64,000 nucleotides of DNA, taken from Diabrotica undecimpunctata (taxonomy: Eukaryota > Arthropoda > Insecta > Coleoptera > Chrysomelidae). Where the stretch lies: contig NC_092811.1 in the NCBI RefSeq assembly GCF_040954645.1, positions 124,641,411 through 124,705,410 on the forward strand, read 5' to 3'. A program made the translations under genes and the position numbers. Within the stretch, counting starts at the first letter, position 1, and each line of letters begins with the position of its first letter. Positions 10,758-21,641 of the stretch are shown piece by piece. The notes below the pieces were generated by a model. It was not told the DNA's origin, ran no database searches, and was given only the letters and a program-made list of their open reading frames with translations.

Positions 10758-12839
10758 TTATTTAGAATTATGGTAACAATAAATGACCAAGTGGTGTTCA
10801 AAATTTTCTAACAAAAACTTGTGGCTTCTGTCTGAGTACATATATTTATATATGGAAAAACTTCGTTCAACATCAACTGATGTAACGGAAGCATTTTTCA
10901 AACTAACCAAAACATTTGGTTCTAAATTAATTGTTTCCGAAATATTTCCAGCTAGAACACTGACTACTTCAGAAAGAATATGGTAACCTTTATTTTTTTC
11001 CATAGTAGCTTCAAATTTTTTTAAAATATCTTTTCCAATATTACCTCTAACGTTCCGACAACATGACGCAAATTCTTTTATTAATGCTGTACTTTCGAAC
11101 AATGACAGTTTTGGTGATTCTAACTGAGTAATTGTTTTTTGAACAAAACTAAAATTTGATTTTATAAATGAAAGTTCTTGTTGAAGCAAGTTACTCTGAA
11201 AAGTTTGTTTAGAATCCAAAAGAGATTGGGAACTTTCATCTGTTAACGTATCAATTATGTTCTTTATTTTAACAAAATGATCTGCATAAAAATTAGCTGC
11301 TTCTAACCATGTTCCCCATCGCGTTAAAATAGGTTGTGGTGGAAGAGGAATGTTAGGTAGCATTTCTTTATAAAGGTGAATTCTTATAGGAGATTTAAGA
11401 AATACTTTTTTGACACTGGATATCATGGTATTTACAAGAGGAAACTTTTTTCGTATTTCCTCTGCAACTCTGTTTAATCCATGCGCTACACAAGTAACAT
11501 GTATTAAATCTGGAAAAAATATTTTTAAATTTTGTCCTGCTTTCACCATATAAGGAGCAGCATCCGATAAAATAAGCCGTAATTTATTAGAAGGAATAGT
11601 TGTCGGAAGAAAAAAAGTTGCTAATGTTTCTTGTATAAAACGCGAAATTGTTAAAGCATTTGTTTTCTCAAGTTGCTGGCATGAAATAAGATGAGATTTT
11701 GGTAAGGTATCTTCTTTAAGAACACCAATCAATAAATGAGTAATATACTTTCCTGAGGAATCAGTGGTTTCGTCTACAGATATGTAAAAATAATTATCTG
11801 CAATTTCTTCCTTAATATTAATTAACACCGAGTATAGCCCGTTCACATTATTTCTTCTTAGAGACCGATCACTTGGAACATTAAGTTTGCAATATTTTTT
11901 TAGAAACGAACTAAAATTTACATTTGCTAATTTTGAAAGCGGTATGTTTGCAGACACTAGTGCGCGACACAAGTCTTCATTAAAAGTTTCTTGCTCATCT
12001 AATTTTTTTGAAGTAGATTGGAAACATTTAGCCATTGAAGTTTGATGTTTTCCTCCTATTTTTCCTTTTTTTGCAATGTGTGAAGCAGTTCTCACATGTT
12101 GGTCTATCTGAAATTTCTTCTCACATGCTATCTATAAATAAAAATAAAAACCTTTATTTTAACCCAACCTTTAAAATATAAAAATATACAAGGTGTTTTT
12201 GGTTAATCAAATAACTGGTTTGGAAAAAAAAAACACTCGAAAGTGTTTTAAATGCAGTATTAATCCACAAATTAGTTTTAGTTACTAACCATTAGTACAT
12301 CATATAACTTATTTTAAAATTCAACAAAAGTTTTTTTTTTGTTAATTCAATTACAATAAAAATAATTGTGTTTTAGAATAGCTGACTTCATAAAAAAAAG
12401 TAAAGGTGAAAATTTTTCTAAATACACACCATTGTATTGTACCGTGGACAATTTTTTCTCACTAAAGGAAGCTATTTTTCATTTAAAAACAACCTACGAG
12501 TACTAAATTTCAAGTAAATATGTTTATTGGTTTTAAAGTTATTGTTATTAACTAAAAGAATTTAATTTTTTTTAATTTTAACACCCTGTATCTCGAAAAG
12601 TAAATAAGTTTGACCCCTCATTAACTATATCGTTTTGTTCAATTTTTCGAGAAGTATCTACAGTCAAACGTTGTAAGTGTCATTTGGAAACACCCTGTAT
12701 GTATGAAATATTAGATATTTAATAGAAAATATTAGATACTTACAATTTTGCCACAGACTGAACAGTAGATTTTTCCCATATCCATAGACAGCTCTTTATA
12801 AGGTTTAATCCAAGTTGAAGCACTGGTTGTTTTAGGCAT
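10758..12839 (-). CDS. hAT transposase (BED zinc finger, two exons)
   Basis: Exon 1 is 12744-12839 (32 codons from ATG: MPKTTSASTWIKPY and on to YCSVCGKI); exon 2 is 10758-12131. The intron 12132-12743 has GTAAGT at its start and a pyrimidine/AT-rich stretch ending in TATAG, and is phase 0. The splice completes a BED-type finger: CSVCGKI joined to IACEKKFQIDQHVRTASH gives C-x2-C and H-x4-H. The joined protein is 489 residues. Catalytic blocks are FYISVDETTDSSG, LILSDAAPYM, HVTCVAHGLNRV, LTRWGTWLEAANFY and, near the end, TSVDVERSFSIYK, containing the two Asp and the Glu expected of hAT enzymes. The short length and N-terminus resemble the CGGBP1-related group. No stop or frameshift is visible. 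Confidence 0.9.
12132..12743 (-). other. Intron of the hAT transposase gene
   Basis: On the minus strand it starts GTAAGTATC and ends TTTATAG. Removing it joins two halves of the BED finger in frame without any stop. The interior has no coding potential. Confidence 0.8.
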
Positions 12840-13413
12840 TATAAAATCACAATCTTCCTTTTTGTTACGCACAACGAGTGTTTACGCTTTGAATATCAAA
12901 ACAAAAATGATTTACAAATCTGAGCATCAAATTAGAAATGTTTAGGTACCTAATTCAATAAACTGGGAGATTTTGGAAAATCCCTAAATTAGGAACAAAA
13001 CTATTAGCCGTTTACCTGCTGTTAAGATACAATAAATTGTAGATAGATTTGGGGATTAGATCATAAAATGCAAATGAGCGAACCCTTAGCGATTATCCAA
13101 TAACTGAATGCGTCAGTGACCGAGACTTTCTAAGAATGTTGAGGGCTACTTAAATTGATCTTCTTTGAAATTGTAAATGTTTTGTACCTGTAGAGATTAC
13201 GTACTTAGATCATTTCTTGATTAAAATGACTACAAAATTTTATACAAGAATTGAAATAAATTGGTATGTTTAAAAATTTTCAAATACAGTATAAAAATCT
13301 GAACTTTTATGCACTTTATGCAAACTTTTATACAAATATGCCAAAATATGAAATATTTGCATAAAATATGCACAATATGCAAAATATGCAATATGCATAT
13401 TTGCCGAAGTCTA

Positions 13414-13421
13414 ATCATTAT
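13414..13421. repeat. Right 8-bp target duplication of hAT element
   Basis: ATCATTAT, identical to 10516-10523, immediately after the right inverted end. Confidence 0.9.
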
Positions 13422-13470
13422 CCACCACAAATGCAACTCCACATTCTTTGCTTTCTTGTTCCTTCCTACT

Positions 13471-14324
13471 ATATAAATAATAAAATTACTTTATTGAATT
13501 TTGAACGTATTATTTAAATTTAATAAATACAGAAAACTGAATAAAGCTTCGCGCTAGTATACAGTACCTCCTACTGTATCACTTTTTTTTGTTTTAATAT
13601 TTTGACACAATCGTTTATTTATTTATTTTAATTACGTAACTTTTCCTCCAAATAAATGATAAAAAGAAAAACCTATTTTTCAATGAAAATTGATAACTCA
13701 AATTGTAAACATAAATACATACAAATTGTTTACGTTTCATCTAAAGCACAGGAAAAAGCGAAGACGCCGAGCGTTTTTCTTTATTCATTGCTGTAATATA
13801 TTTCGATAGTGTTCCCTAAGGAGTTTGACCGGATCGTAGATCCATCGTCGCTTGAAATGGCTATTGTCTAAGTAAGCAGAATTGGACGATATAAAACAAA
13901 TAGATAAAAGGAGGATGCTTCCTTTATTATATGGGTATTTCGGAATGGGATTTTAGCTAAGTTCATCATTAAATATTTAAGGATTTCAATCGGGATTTAT
14001 TGGTTTGTTTGTAGGGAGGATTTTCTTTTAAAACTCTGTTTCTAAAATGTTTAAATACAGTAGCACTAATCTAGATTTTTCTAATTAAACAAAGGTTAAA
14101 TTTAGTAAATTTTTTATTATTTGGGTACATTATCCGATTCTCTGTTTCTTCTTCTCTATTATTTATATACATGGTGGTACTTAAGTAATTGTACAAAACG
14201 AAACAGAAAGTTCTACATTTTAAAATATTACGGTTTAAGCCAACTTGTTTTAATAAAATGTCGATGAAAAGAGGGATTGTTAGCTCCTTAGATGAAGAGT
14301 TTTTGAGAATAGCAGTGTAGTAAA
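13471..14324. other. No recognisable gene
   Basis: AT-rich sequence between the truncated 5' end of the RTE-like LINE and the piggyBac relic. It should contain the left end of the piggyBac element, but I could not identify an inverted end next to a TTAA site. No motif-bearing reading frame was found. Confidence 0.4.
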
Positions 14325-15721
14325 GTGAATGTAAACAAGGTGTACGCACAATGGGAGATTACGAAAAAGGGCAGAAACGTATTTTACAGTTTGTTGTGGG
14401 TTGAACTAATGTCGGATGAGGAAAGTGATTCTGTAATAATAGGTGATGTTTATACGTCTGATGCTTACTCTCCTAGTTCGCAAGCTTCGAGTGACTCAAA
14501 AGATGAAAAAAGCTATGTTAGTGCAGTTTTTGTCCTAAAAAAACGTAAATTAAAGTAAAATAAAGCAAATCAAATATTTTATCTGCCTCCAATAATGTTG
14601 GAGATTTGCCGATTAGCTCACAAACAGGGTCAGATAATATCTATTCAAATTTACAAAATGTAGACAATGTTATTGAATACGTAATTCCCCAGTACAGAGC
14701 TGAAAGTGACCCAGAAAATAAAAGTAATCATCAAGATGACCTAATTAACTTAAACAACTTACAGTGGAACCCTGATGACGGATCATCTTTTAAGAATTTT
14801 GACTTTTATGGAAAAGATACAGGAATTAGAGCTCAAATCTATGAAGATTATATAATTACGGATCCCTATAGTTTTTTAAGTTATTTGTTTGTGACGAAGT
14901 GATTACTGTCATGGTTAACGAAACCAGTCTCTATGGCGAGCAGTGTTTGGCGAAAGAACGACTGACACAAAAATCGCGCATCAAAAAGTGGACTCCAACT
15001 GATCATCTGGAAATGGAAAGATTTATTGGTATCCTATTATGGATGGGCTTGTGTAAGTTGCCCACTATACGATAGTATTGGAAAAAATCATTATTATATC
15101 AAAATGAAATCAGCCGTCTTATGTCTATTTTAGCGATAATATTAATAATACTTTTGCAGACCACAGTCTTCGCAAAATTACTCCTCTCCTTACAGTACTT
15201 TTAAAAACTTTAAAAAAGTGTTAACGCCTGATAAAAAAGTGTGCATTAACGAGATCATGGTACCATTTCGTGGTCGACTACGATTTAGGCAATACATAAA
15301 AAATAAAAGGCATAAGTTCGGTATAAAACTGTACAAGTTGTGTACGGAAGGAGGGTACACCACTAATCTTCGGGTTTATTGTGGAGCGGATACCGAAAAT
15401 TGCGGTCAAGCATCTTCGAATGTAGTGTTTGCTCTAATGAACGATCTTTTGAATTCTTCTAGAGAAATGTATACGGATAATTATTATACAAGTGTCTCCT
15501 TGGCAACCAAATTATTAGAACAAAAGACGCATCTGGTGGGCATCCTCCGTAGCAACCTAAAATATAATCCTAAAAAGGTGGTCAAAAAAAAAAAAAAATT
15601 AAAACCAAAAGAAATATATGCCAGAGAAAGTGATTCCGGAATTATAGTCATGAAACGGCGTGACAGGAGGGATGTGCTTATGCTCAGCACTCTTCATAGA
15701 GATAATAGGAAGTTTTTGTAA

Positions 15722-16485
15722 CTACCTAACGTAACGTATCTCCCTATACGTAAAGAACTAACGTATCGAAGAAGATGAACGTTAAATTGAGAGTTAAAGT
15801 TCTGCACGCAACGTAACGATGGTGTTGCCCTCACCGAATTAGTGATTAACTAATAAATTGTCAGTGCCAGTCTTGTCCTTGTCATTTAACCCTATTTTTG
15901 ATATTCAAAATAAATAATAAATAAACAATAATAAATTTTTTGAACAATTTTTAATTTTTGACATGGACGCGATATTAAATGTAGGTAGGTGCCTTTACTG
16001 ATGATGAAGAAGACGAAGACATAGAAGATGCCCTTCTTCTCCACATCTTGCACGACTATACGGCCGTTTTAATTTTGATACCATTAAAAATATTTTTCGC
16101 TTTTGAATTAAATTCCACCTTTCTGGATGGTCGTAAGGGTTCTTGCCTACAACTTCCTTCAACAAGAACAAATAATCTTCATTGCTGAAGTGAAGTCGTT
16201 TTCTACTGCTTTCCATTATTTATAAAAATCAAAACAAATATTTGTAACCACAAATGTAAAAATACACGTACCACGTGTGCTTATGAAATGTGGATGTTGA
16301 AATTTTGGTAATCGGGAAATCGGGTAAGATTCCCTTGCGCATTCGGTTACCTTCGGCTCGATAGGGATGCGTATGAACGTAACGTACCAGTCCGTTACGT
16401 TAGGTAATACGTATCTAGATACGTTAGTTCAACCATTAATGCGCATGCTTATATGTCAAAAAGATACGTTACGTATACGTATTTG
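15722..16485 (-). mobile_element. Small DNA element inserted in piggyBac
   Basis: The insert separates the piggyBac core from its C-terminal third. Both edges carry the same short motifs in inverse orientation: ACCTAACGTAACG at 15724-15736 and its inverse at about 16393-16405, and ACGTAACGTATCT near the left edge with its inverse at about 16460. The repeated CGTAACGTA units prevent an exact end call. It carries one short gene with a Myb/SANT-like sequence, reminiscent of the second protein of Harbinger-type transposons, but no transposase. A 3-bp or TA duplication cannot be confirmed. Confidence 0.5.
15995..16216 (-). CDS. Myb/SANT-like short protein
   Basis: A 73-residue frame on the minus strand starting MESSRKRLHFSNEDYLFLLK, then VVGKNPYDHPERWNLIQ. 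The spacing of FSNEDYLFLLKEV and RWNLI is that of a trihelix/Myb-SANT DNA-binding helix bundle, as found in Harbinger accessory proteins and in host adapters. The C-terminal part after the tryptophan helix is probably frame-shifted, since the expected third helix does not follow. The whole lies inside a small inserted element, so it is most likely transposon cargo rather than a host gene. Confidence 0.45.
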   Translation of the reverse strand: MESSRKRLHFSNEDYLFLLKEVVGKNPYDHPERWNLIQKRKIFLMVSKLKRPYSRARCGEEGHLLCLRLLHHQ

Positions 16486-16900
16486 CTTGCACAAAAACTC
16501 TCTAATACAAAAAACGTGTTGCAAAGAGGTGGTGCAGTAGAAAAACCCGAAGCAATAATCAATTATAACGGAGCTAAATCTTACATTGACGTGTCTGACC
16601 AAATAAAAGCATATTCTCATTGTCTACGCAGAGGAACAAAATAATATAGAAAGCTTGCCATCGAATTATTATTGGGTTCTGCAGTTATAAACACTTTCTT
16701 GGTCTACAAGGAGTTACACAAGAAAAATTGTCCATAACCGATTTCAAAGAAAAACTGTGGTATTCATTGTTACTCATTGGAACAGGCGATATAGATGAAC
16801 ATAAGTCCGAAGGTAACACCGAAAATCATGCTTTGGAACAAACTAATTCAAGATTTGAGTAAAAAACATTATTGTGTTGAATGCTTCCTTACTACACACC

Positions 16901-17384
16901 GAGCAAAAGCTGTATAAAACATGAAGTTCTATCTTCAATTTTTTTATTGTATTTGCGTGGGTATAATGTAAATGTTACTGTAAGAATTACTGCTTATGTT
17001 TAGAAGTATGTTTTCCGTTTGCATTTGTTTTATTCTTTAGGTGTTCAAACATTTTTCAAGTAACTTTATTTGATATTTTTTGAATAAATATTACAAAAAG
17101 GAATATATCATTAATTTGTATTTTTTCAAGTGACAAAAATATACTACATAGGTGTAATATTTTTTCGGATCAAAATCACTAGTTGGCTTTCCGGACCACA
17201 TATTTTCAACTATATAAATACTACACAAGTGCAGTACACCGTGTAAGCCACGATCCCCGAAATACCAGACTGCATTTAGGCACAACATATGTAAGACGCG
17301 GTCCGAACAACAAAATTGGATGTGGCACGCGCATTATACCACGTGGCACTTAACGTGAGAAATACTTATAGACACGCTTTTTCA
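16901..17384. other. No recognisable gene; expected piggyBac right end
   Basis: The region should hold the 3' end of the piggyBac relic. A GTGGCAC direct repeat occurs at about 17313 and 17344, the second immediately before a TTAA at about 17351-17354, which could be a decayed terminus. I found no matching left end, so this is not called as a terminal repeat. Confidence 0.35.
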
Positions 17385-17520
17385 TTGTATTCTATACACC
17401 AAAATCTAACGGATTAAAATCTGGGCTACGTGGTGGCCGAGGAAAATGACTATCACGACCAATCCAGCAAATGGAGGGTGGGGGAGAACATCTATCTACC
17501 AAGAATCTGTATGCTGTAGA
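17385..17520 (-). pseudogene. Tc1/mariner transposase scrap
   Basis: On the minus strand the reading WIGRDSHFPRPPRSPDFNPL is followed by DFGV, corresponding to the last catalytic block (SPDxNPxD) of mariner-type transposases. A degenerate version of the preceding QHDGAPPHF block may lie upstream near 17500. It resembles the same block of the full element at 18728-19777 but is on the other strand and lies outside that element's inverted arm, so it is a separate, much older scrap. Confidence 0.55.
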
Positions 17521-17862
17521 AAAAAATGTTTCAAACAGAAATATGGCTGAATTATTGAACAAAAATGTTTATTGTAAAAAATGAAGCCTTCTATCGGAAA
17601 CAACGCTTGAAGCGACTGGCGACATTGCATATCCCTTACGCACGTGAAAATCTTTAAATAAAATTTGTATCAACTCGGCGGTAAAAATTCAAGAGTCCCC
17701 TATTGACAAAATTAAAATGGTTTTTAAAGGTGAAGAGGTTTACGCTTCTGCCCTCACTAGAAGTTTAACAAACAAAAAAAAAATTATTTACTAAAAATAC
17801 ACTTTACAATGCCTGACTTGCTTTTTTATCGTATGAATATCTTTTATTTATATTCATATATA

Positions 17863-18276
17863 CAGGGTAAGTCATGAAGAACTTTACATACTTCTACCAT
17901 ATGTAGAGTCCCTCAGGGAGCATATCATGTGGCCACTAAAAAATGTCAACTCCTCTTCTTTATTAATTAACAGGGTGATTTGTGTAATTGACCATTTATT
18001 TCATTTTACTGTAGTGTTTATACGGCTCATTTGATTTTTTAATTTTTGCATGATACAGTACACTACTATCAAGCATTCGACTGGTTTTTAAATGCAATAA
18101 ATGATTTTTAAACTACATAAATAGCCAATGAAAACGACAGATGCGATAATGTTGTCGCACTTTTATTAAATTTTTAGTGAACGATCAAATCTTACCAAAA
18201 ATAGAACAACCATAATAAAGTATCAAATTATAAGGTATTAATTTAAACAAATGTTATAAATTTCAAACATTTTAAT
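17863..18276 (+). repeat. Left long inverted arm
   Basis: Runs from CAGGGTAAGTCATGA to ATTTCAAACATTTTAAT. It pairs with the inverse of 19935-20437 almost throughout, including the distinctive GATGCGATAATGTTGTCGCA region, which differs by a few bases on the right. Confidence 0.85.
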
Positions 18277-18727
18277 TAAAATAAGTTCCTACAACATAAT
18301 CTAATACGTAGAAAATTAACATCTTTACTGTCACTTTGTATTATCTCTACGGTAGAATCAATTGTTTTTCAATTTTAAATTTTTACTCATAGATCGTATT
18401 TGGGCATTATTTTCGATAAATAATAAATTAAATTGATTAAAAAGTCAAACCTCTTGTATGTGCTAGTTTTTGTTGATTGTAAATGATTAAAATTTTATGT
18501 CAAATAATAATACATTGCATCAACTGTACTAAATAAAAATAAATCTAAAAAAGTTTAAAATGAAGGTTGGCGTTGACCGTTTGACGCTTCTTGATATTTT
18601 ATACCCATTGTCATTATTGTCATTATCAATTGTTATTTATGTGTACAAGAATACATATTTCTTCTGTCATATCTACGTTAAGTACATTGTGTTAGTTTTG
18701 GTAGAGCTTTTGTTACTTTCGTTCAAA

Positions 18728-19777
18728 ATGCCACATCAGTTTTCGACCACAGAATATGCAGACATAATATTTGTTTATGGATTCTGTAATGGGAATGGTA
18801 GGGCTGCTAGTAGAGAATATCGCAGGAGATTTCCTAATCGTCGAACTCCCAGTCATCCAACATTTGGGTCAGTTTTTAATTATTTGCGAGAAAATGGCAC
18901 TTTTCCTAGTGGAACAACAGAGCGACATGTAGATGAAGCGCAGGAAGATGACATTATGGACACCGTTACTATGAACCCTACAATAAGCACTAGACAAGTA
19001 AGTCGGGAACTCAATGTTACTCAATCAAAAGTAAGTAGAGTCTTACAAAAAAATAATCTATACCCATATCACATTCAAATGGTTTAGCGACTACATGCTG
19101 GAGATGAGATCGATAGGTTGGAATTTTGTAGATGGATTAACAATAATCGACCAACGCTATACAGGACACTATTTACAGATGAAGCCCAATTTACCAGAGA
19201 CGGGATAAATAATTCACGAAATTCACATGTGTGGGCAGAGGAAAATCCCCATGCTATTCGAGAACGTCATTCTCAGTTAAGGTTTTCGGTTAACGTGTGG
19301 ATTGGTGCCATGAATAACCAATTAGTAGGTCCTCACTTTTTTGATGGTCCTTTAACAGGGCAGGTCTATTTGAACTTTCTACAAAATATTTTGCCGAATT
19401 TGCTTGCCAACGCGAACGTTGCTATCCGAGGGATGTATTTTCAGCATGATGGGGCACCTCCACACTTTTTACTGGCAGTGAGACAACATCTCAATAATGT
19501 TTATGGCAACAGGTGGATAGGACGTGCAGGTCCTATTTCGTGGCCTTTAAGATCCCCTGATTTCAATCCCGTTGATTACCATATTTGGGGACGATTGAAG
19601 CAACTAGTTTACGCAGTGAATATTAATAACCGACAACAATTAATTGATAGAATTATACATTGCTGTAATATTATTAGAAACGATCCCCAGAGTATCCGTA
19701 ATTCAATACGTCAATTAACAATTCGGCAACAAAAATGTGTACAGGCTGCAGGGTTCCATTTCGAAAATCTATTTTGA
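18728..19777 (+). pseudogene. DUF4817-type Tc1/mariner transposase, one stop codon
   Basis: From ATG at 18728 (MPHQFSTTEYADIIF) the N-terminal helix-turn-helix has YGFCNGNGRAASREYRRRFP and FNYLRENGTFP, the pattern of the DUF4817 domain in insect transposases. A second helical region reads STRQVSRELNVTQSKVSRVL. The catalytic core has LFTDEAQFTRDGI, FQHDGAPPHF and RSPDFNPVDYHIWG, giving three acidic residues of the D,D,D type. The single defect is TAG at 19085-19087, followed in the same frame by RLHAGDEIDRLEFC, so a one-base change at a likely CAG codon explains it. Length is 349 residues, normal for the family. An upstream extension to 18560 is hydrophobic and probably not translated. Confidence 0.85.
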
Positions 19778-19934
19778 ATTATTTTTATTTTGTTACCATT
19801 ATTGTATCTTTTCCAGTTCTAATTTATGGGTTTATCATAACTATGTACATATTTTTAGTTTTTTTTTAAATTGTTCTTCGTTATTGTTAGTAGTTACTGT
19901 TTTTTGTTGTGCAGTGACTCAGTTTATTATTTCA

Positions 19935-20437
19935 ATTAAAATGTTTGAAATTTATAACATTTGTTTAAATTAATTACCTTAATAATTTGATACTTCATTA
20001 TGGTTGTTCTATTTTTGGTAAGATTTGATCGTTCACTAAAAATTTAATAAAAGTGCGACAACATTGTCGCATATGTCGTTTTCATTGGGTATTTATGTAG
20101 TTTGAAAATCACTTATTGCATTTAACAAAAATATATACAGGGTGTAATATTTAATACGAATCCCTAAATTAATTTTTCCAAAGCCAGTCCTGGAATTTTT
20201 TAGTTTAGCTAATACCAGTCGAATGCTTGATAGTAGTGTACTGTATCATGCAAAAATTAAAAAAATCAAATGAGCCGTATAAACACTACAGTAAAATGAA
20301 ATAAATGGTCAATTACACAAATCACCCTGTTAATTAATAAAGAAGAGGAGTTGACATTGTTTAGTGGCCACATGATATGCTCCCTGAGGGACTCTACATA
20401 TGGTAGAAGTATGTAAAGTTCCTCATGACTCACCCTG
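19935..20437 (-). repeat. Right long inverted arm
   Basis: Inverse partner of 17863-18276, longer because of about 88 bp at 20126-20214. That extra piece itself contains TACAGGGTGTAATATT, similar in style to the element terminus. Confidence 0.85.
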
Positions 20438-20439
20438 TA

Positions 20440-20790
20440 TAATTTAATAATTTCGATTAATTAATTTTAATTTAGAAAATTTATTTCTCTCCGCAATTGG
20501 TCATTTGATTGACAGTTTGATCTTACTTTAAACCGGCAAAAATTATTTCAATATTAAATCGGCAAAAAAGAGTGAAACTAGCTATAATTATTCCTTTATT
20601 AAAATTACTGCAGTGTTTGTTATTTTTCAGATTTCTAATGCATTTCTAATATTGCGCAATATATCGCAGCAGATTGTGCCATTTAAAAGCTCCTGTGTCG
20701 AACTAGCAGGTGTTAAAGAAAATGAGAGATATTTATATCACAACCTAAAGCCGTTTATACACAGCTGAATACAATCTCGTTTTACTTAAT
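20440..20790. other. No recognisable gene
   Basis: AT-rich sequence between the Tc1/mariner element and a minus-strand LINE tail. Nothing identifiable. Confidence 0.4.
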
Positions 20791-20799
20791 AATTTGTAT

Positions 20800-21468
20800 A
20801 TTTTTTTTTCTTCTTCTTCATGTGCCGAGCTCCATTATCGAGCGTTGGCTATAGTAATTTTGTTGACGGCGGCTCGGAAAAGAGATGCAGAGGATCTCCA
20901 TGATGTTCTTCTTCGACCTGGCCCTCTTCTTCCGTCTACCTTGCCTTGTATTATTAAATGGAGTATATTATATCTCTCTCGGTGGCGCATAACATGGCCA
21001 AAATATTCAAGTTTGCGATTTTTAACTGTTTTGACGACTTCCGTAACTTTTCCCATCCGATGCAAAACAATTTCGTTACGAACTCTATCCACCCAACTTA
21101 TTCGTAGGATTCTCCGATACACCCAGATTTCAAAGGCTTCCAGTTTCTTGAGAAGTGTATCCGTCAAAGTCCAACCTTCGACATCATACAAAAGAGTAGA
21201 GAACACATAACATCTCACTAATCTAATTTTCAGACTTAAAGTAATATTGTTTCCACATAACAGTTTCTTCATCTTAAAGAATGCAGCTCTGGCCTTCTCT
21301 ATCCGTATTCTAATTTCTTTGCTCATGTCCCAGTTCTCATTTAGATTACAAGCAAGGTAAGTGATACTGTTAGTTCTCTCCAGTGGTTCACCATAAGCTG
21401 TTACCACTTCCGGTTGTATTGGCGTTTTACTGACGATCACCTTTGTCTTTGCGGTGTTTAGCTTAAGG
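20800..21468 (-). mobile_element. RTE-like LINE (group alpha), C-terminal fragment
   Basis: A minus-strand frame from 21468 (GLKLNTAKTKVIVSKT) covers the thumb and C-terminal region: ITYLACNLNENWDMSKEI, RCYVFSTLLYDVEGWTL, RRILRISWVDRVRNEIVL, KLEYFGHVMRHRERYNILHL and QGKVDGRRGPGRRRTSW, ending near 20835. The 3' end has a GAAGAAGAA tail at 20805-20818 on the minus strand. This C-terminal signature recurs at 26040, 30327 and 58460. The copy starts after the YADD box, so only a 5'-truncated piece was inserted. The frame is mostly open, with the last 20 codons shifted. Confidence 0.8.
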
Positions 21469-21641
21469 CCATATTATATATAAAAAAGAAATATTTGAAC
21501 AATTTTTAAGTAAAAAAAAAACTATTATATTTATGGTTATAATTTTTTTAACACATTATTAAGATGGCTTTGAGGTATACAAAAACATTTTTTTAGCTCT
21601 TTTAGTTGTTTTTCGCCACTGCAGAATAATGCAAATAATAA

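Larger units (their letters stand above)
10524..13413 (-). mobile_element. hAT transposon, apparently complete
   Basis: The element is 2890 bp. Its ends begin TAGACTTCGGCAAATATGCA and are matched in inverse at 13394-13413, with an exact 8-bp duplication ATCATTAT outside. Both subterminal regions are packed with copies of AAATATGCA, likely transposase binding sites. A two-exon transposase on the minus strand is open from start to stop. It sits inside the RTE-like LINE and interrupts its endonuclease cleanly. Intact ends, an exact duplication and an unbroken gene suggest a recent insertion that may still be mobile. Confidence 0.92.
8265..13470 (-). mobile_element. RTE-like LINE, interrupted by the hAT element
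   Basis: The 3' end at 8265-8285 has a (GAA)n-like tail on the minus strand, and the body runs to about 13470. It is split by the hAT element 10524-13413. Across that gap the minus-strand reading ECGVAFVVDND joins directly to FKSKIIYFQAVSER, showing that the LINE was there first. A second copy of its very 3' end is at 29220-29337. The 5' end is truncated within the endonuclease. Confidence 0.8.
14325..16900 (+). pseudogene. piggyBac transposase relic, interrupted
   Basis: The acidic N-terminus runs from 14325/14410 (LMSDEESDSVIIGD) through SSQASSDSKDE, breaks at 14556, and resumes at 14600-14900. A shift at about 14895 leads to SLYGEQCLAKERLTQKSRIK and WTPTDHLEMERFIGILLWMG. The core at 15218-15720 has MVPFRGRLRFRQYIKNKRHK and MYTDNYYTSVSLA (second catalytic Asp). 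The first catalytic Asp appears to be Asn (INEIM, codon 15248-15250). Sequence from about 15722 to 16485 is foreign; the protein then resumes with KPEAIINYNGAKSYIDVSDQ (third Asp region), LAIELLLG and a Cys-containing tail to about 16900. Frameshifts, stops and the D-to-N change mean it cannot be active. Confidence 0.8.
17863..20437 (+). mobile_element. Tc1/mariner element with about 400-bp inverted arms
   Basis: Ends start CAGGGTAAGTCATGA on the left and, inverted, CAGGGTGAGTCATGA on the right, each flanked by TA. The left arm 17863-18276 is matched in inverse by 19935-20437, with one segment of about 88 bp (about 20126-20214) present only on the right. The transposase lies between the arms. 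Arms this long are unusual for the superfamily, where ends are mostly tens of bases. Sequence agreement between the arms is high, suggesting moderate age. Confidence 0.88.

Noticed and set aside
13230..13442. Minus-strand frame rich in His, Ile, Leu and Cys
   Set aside because: It arises from the repetitive AAATATGCA subterminal sequence of the hAT element and crosses its boundary into the LINE.
18560..18727. Upstream extension of the DUF4817-type transposase with a hydrophobic, signal-like stretch
   Set aside because: The conserved family start matches ATG at 18728; the extension is an AT-rich untranslated region that happens to be open.
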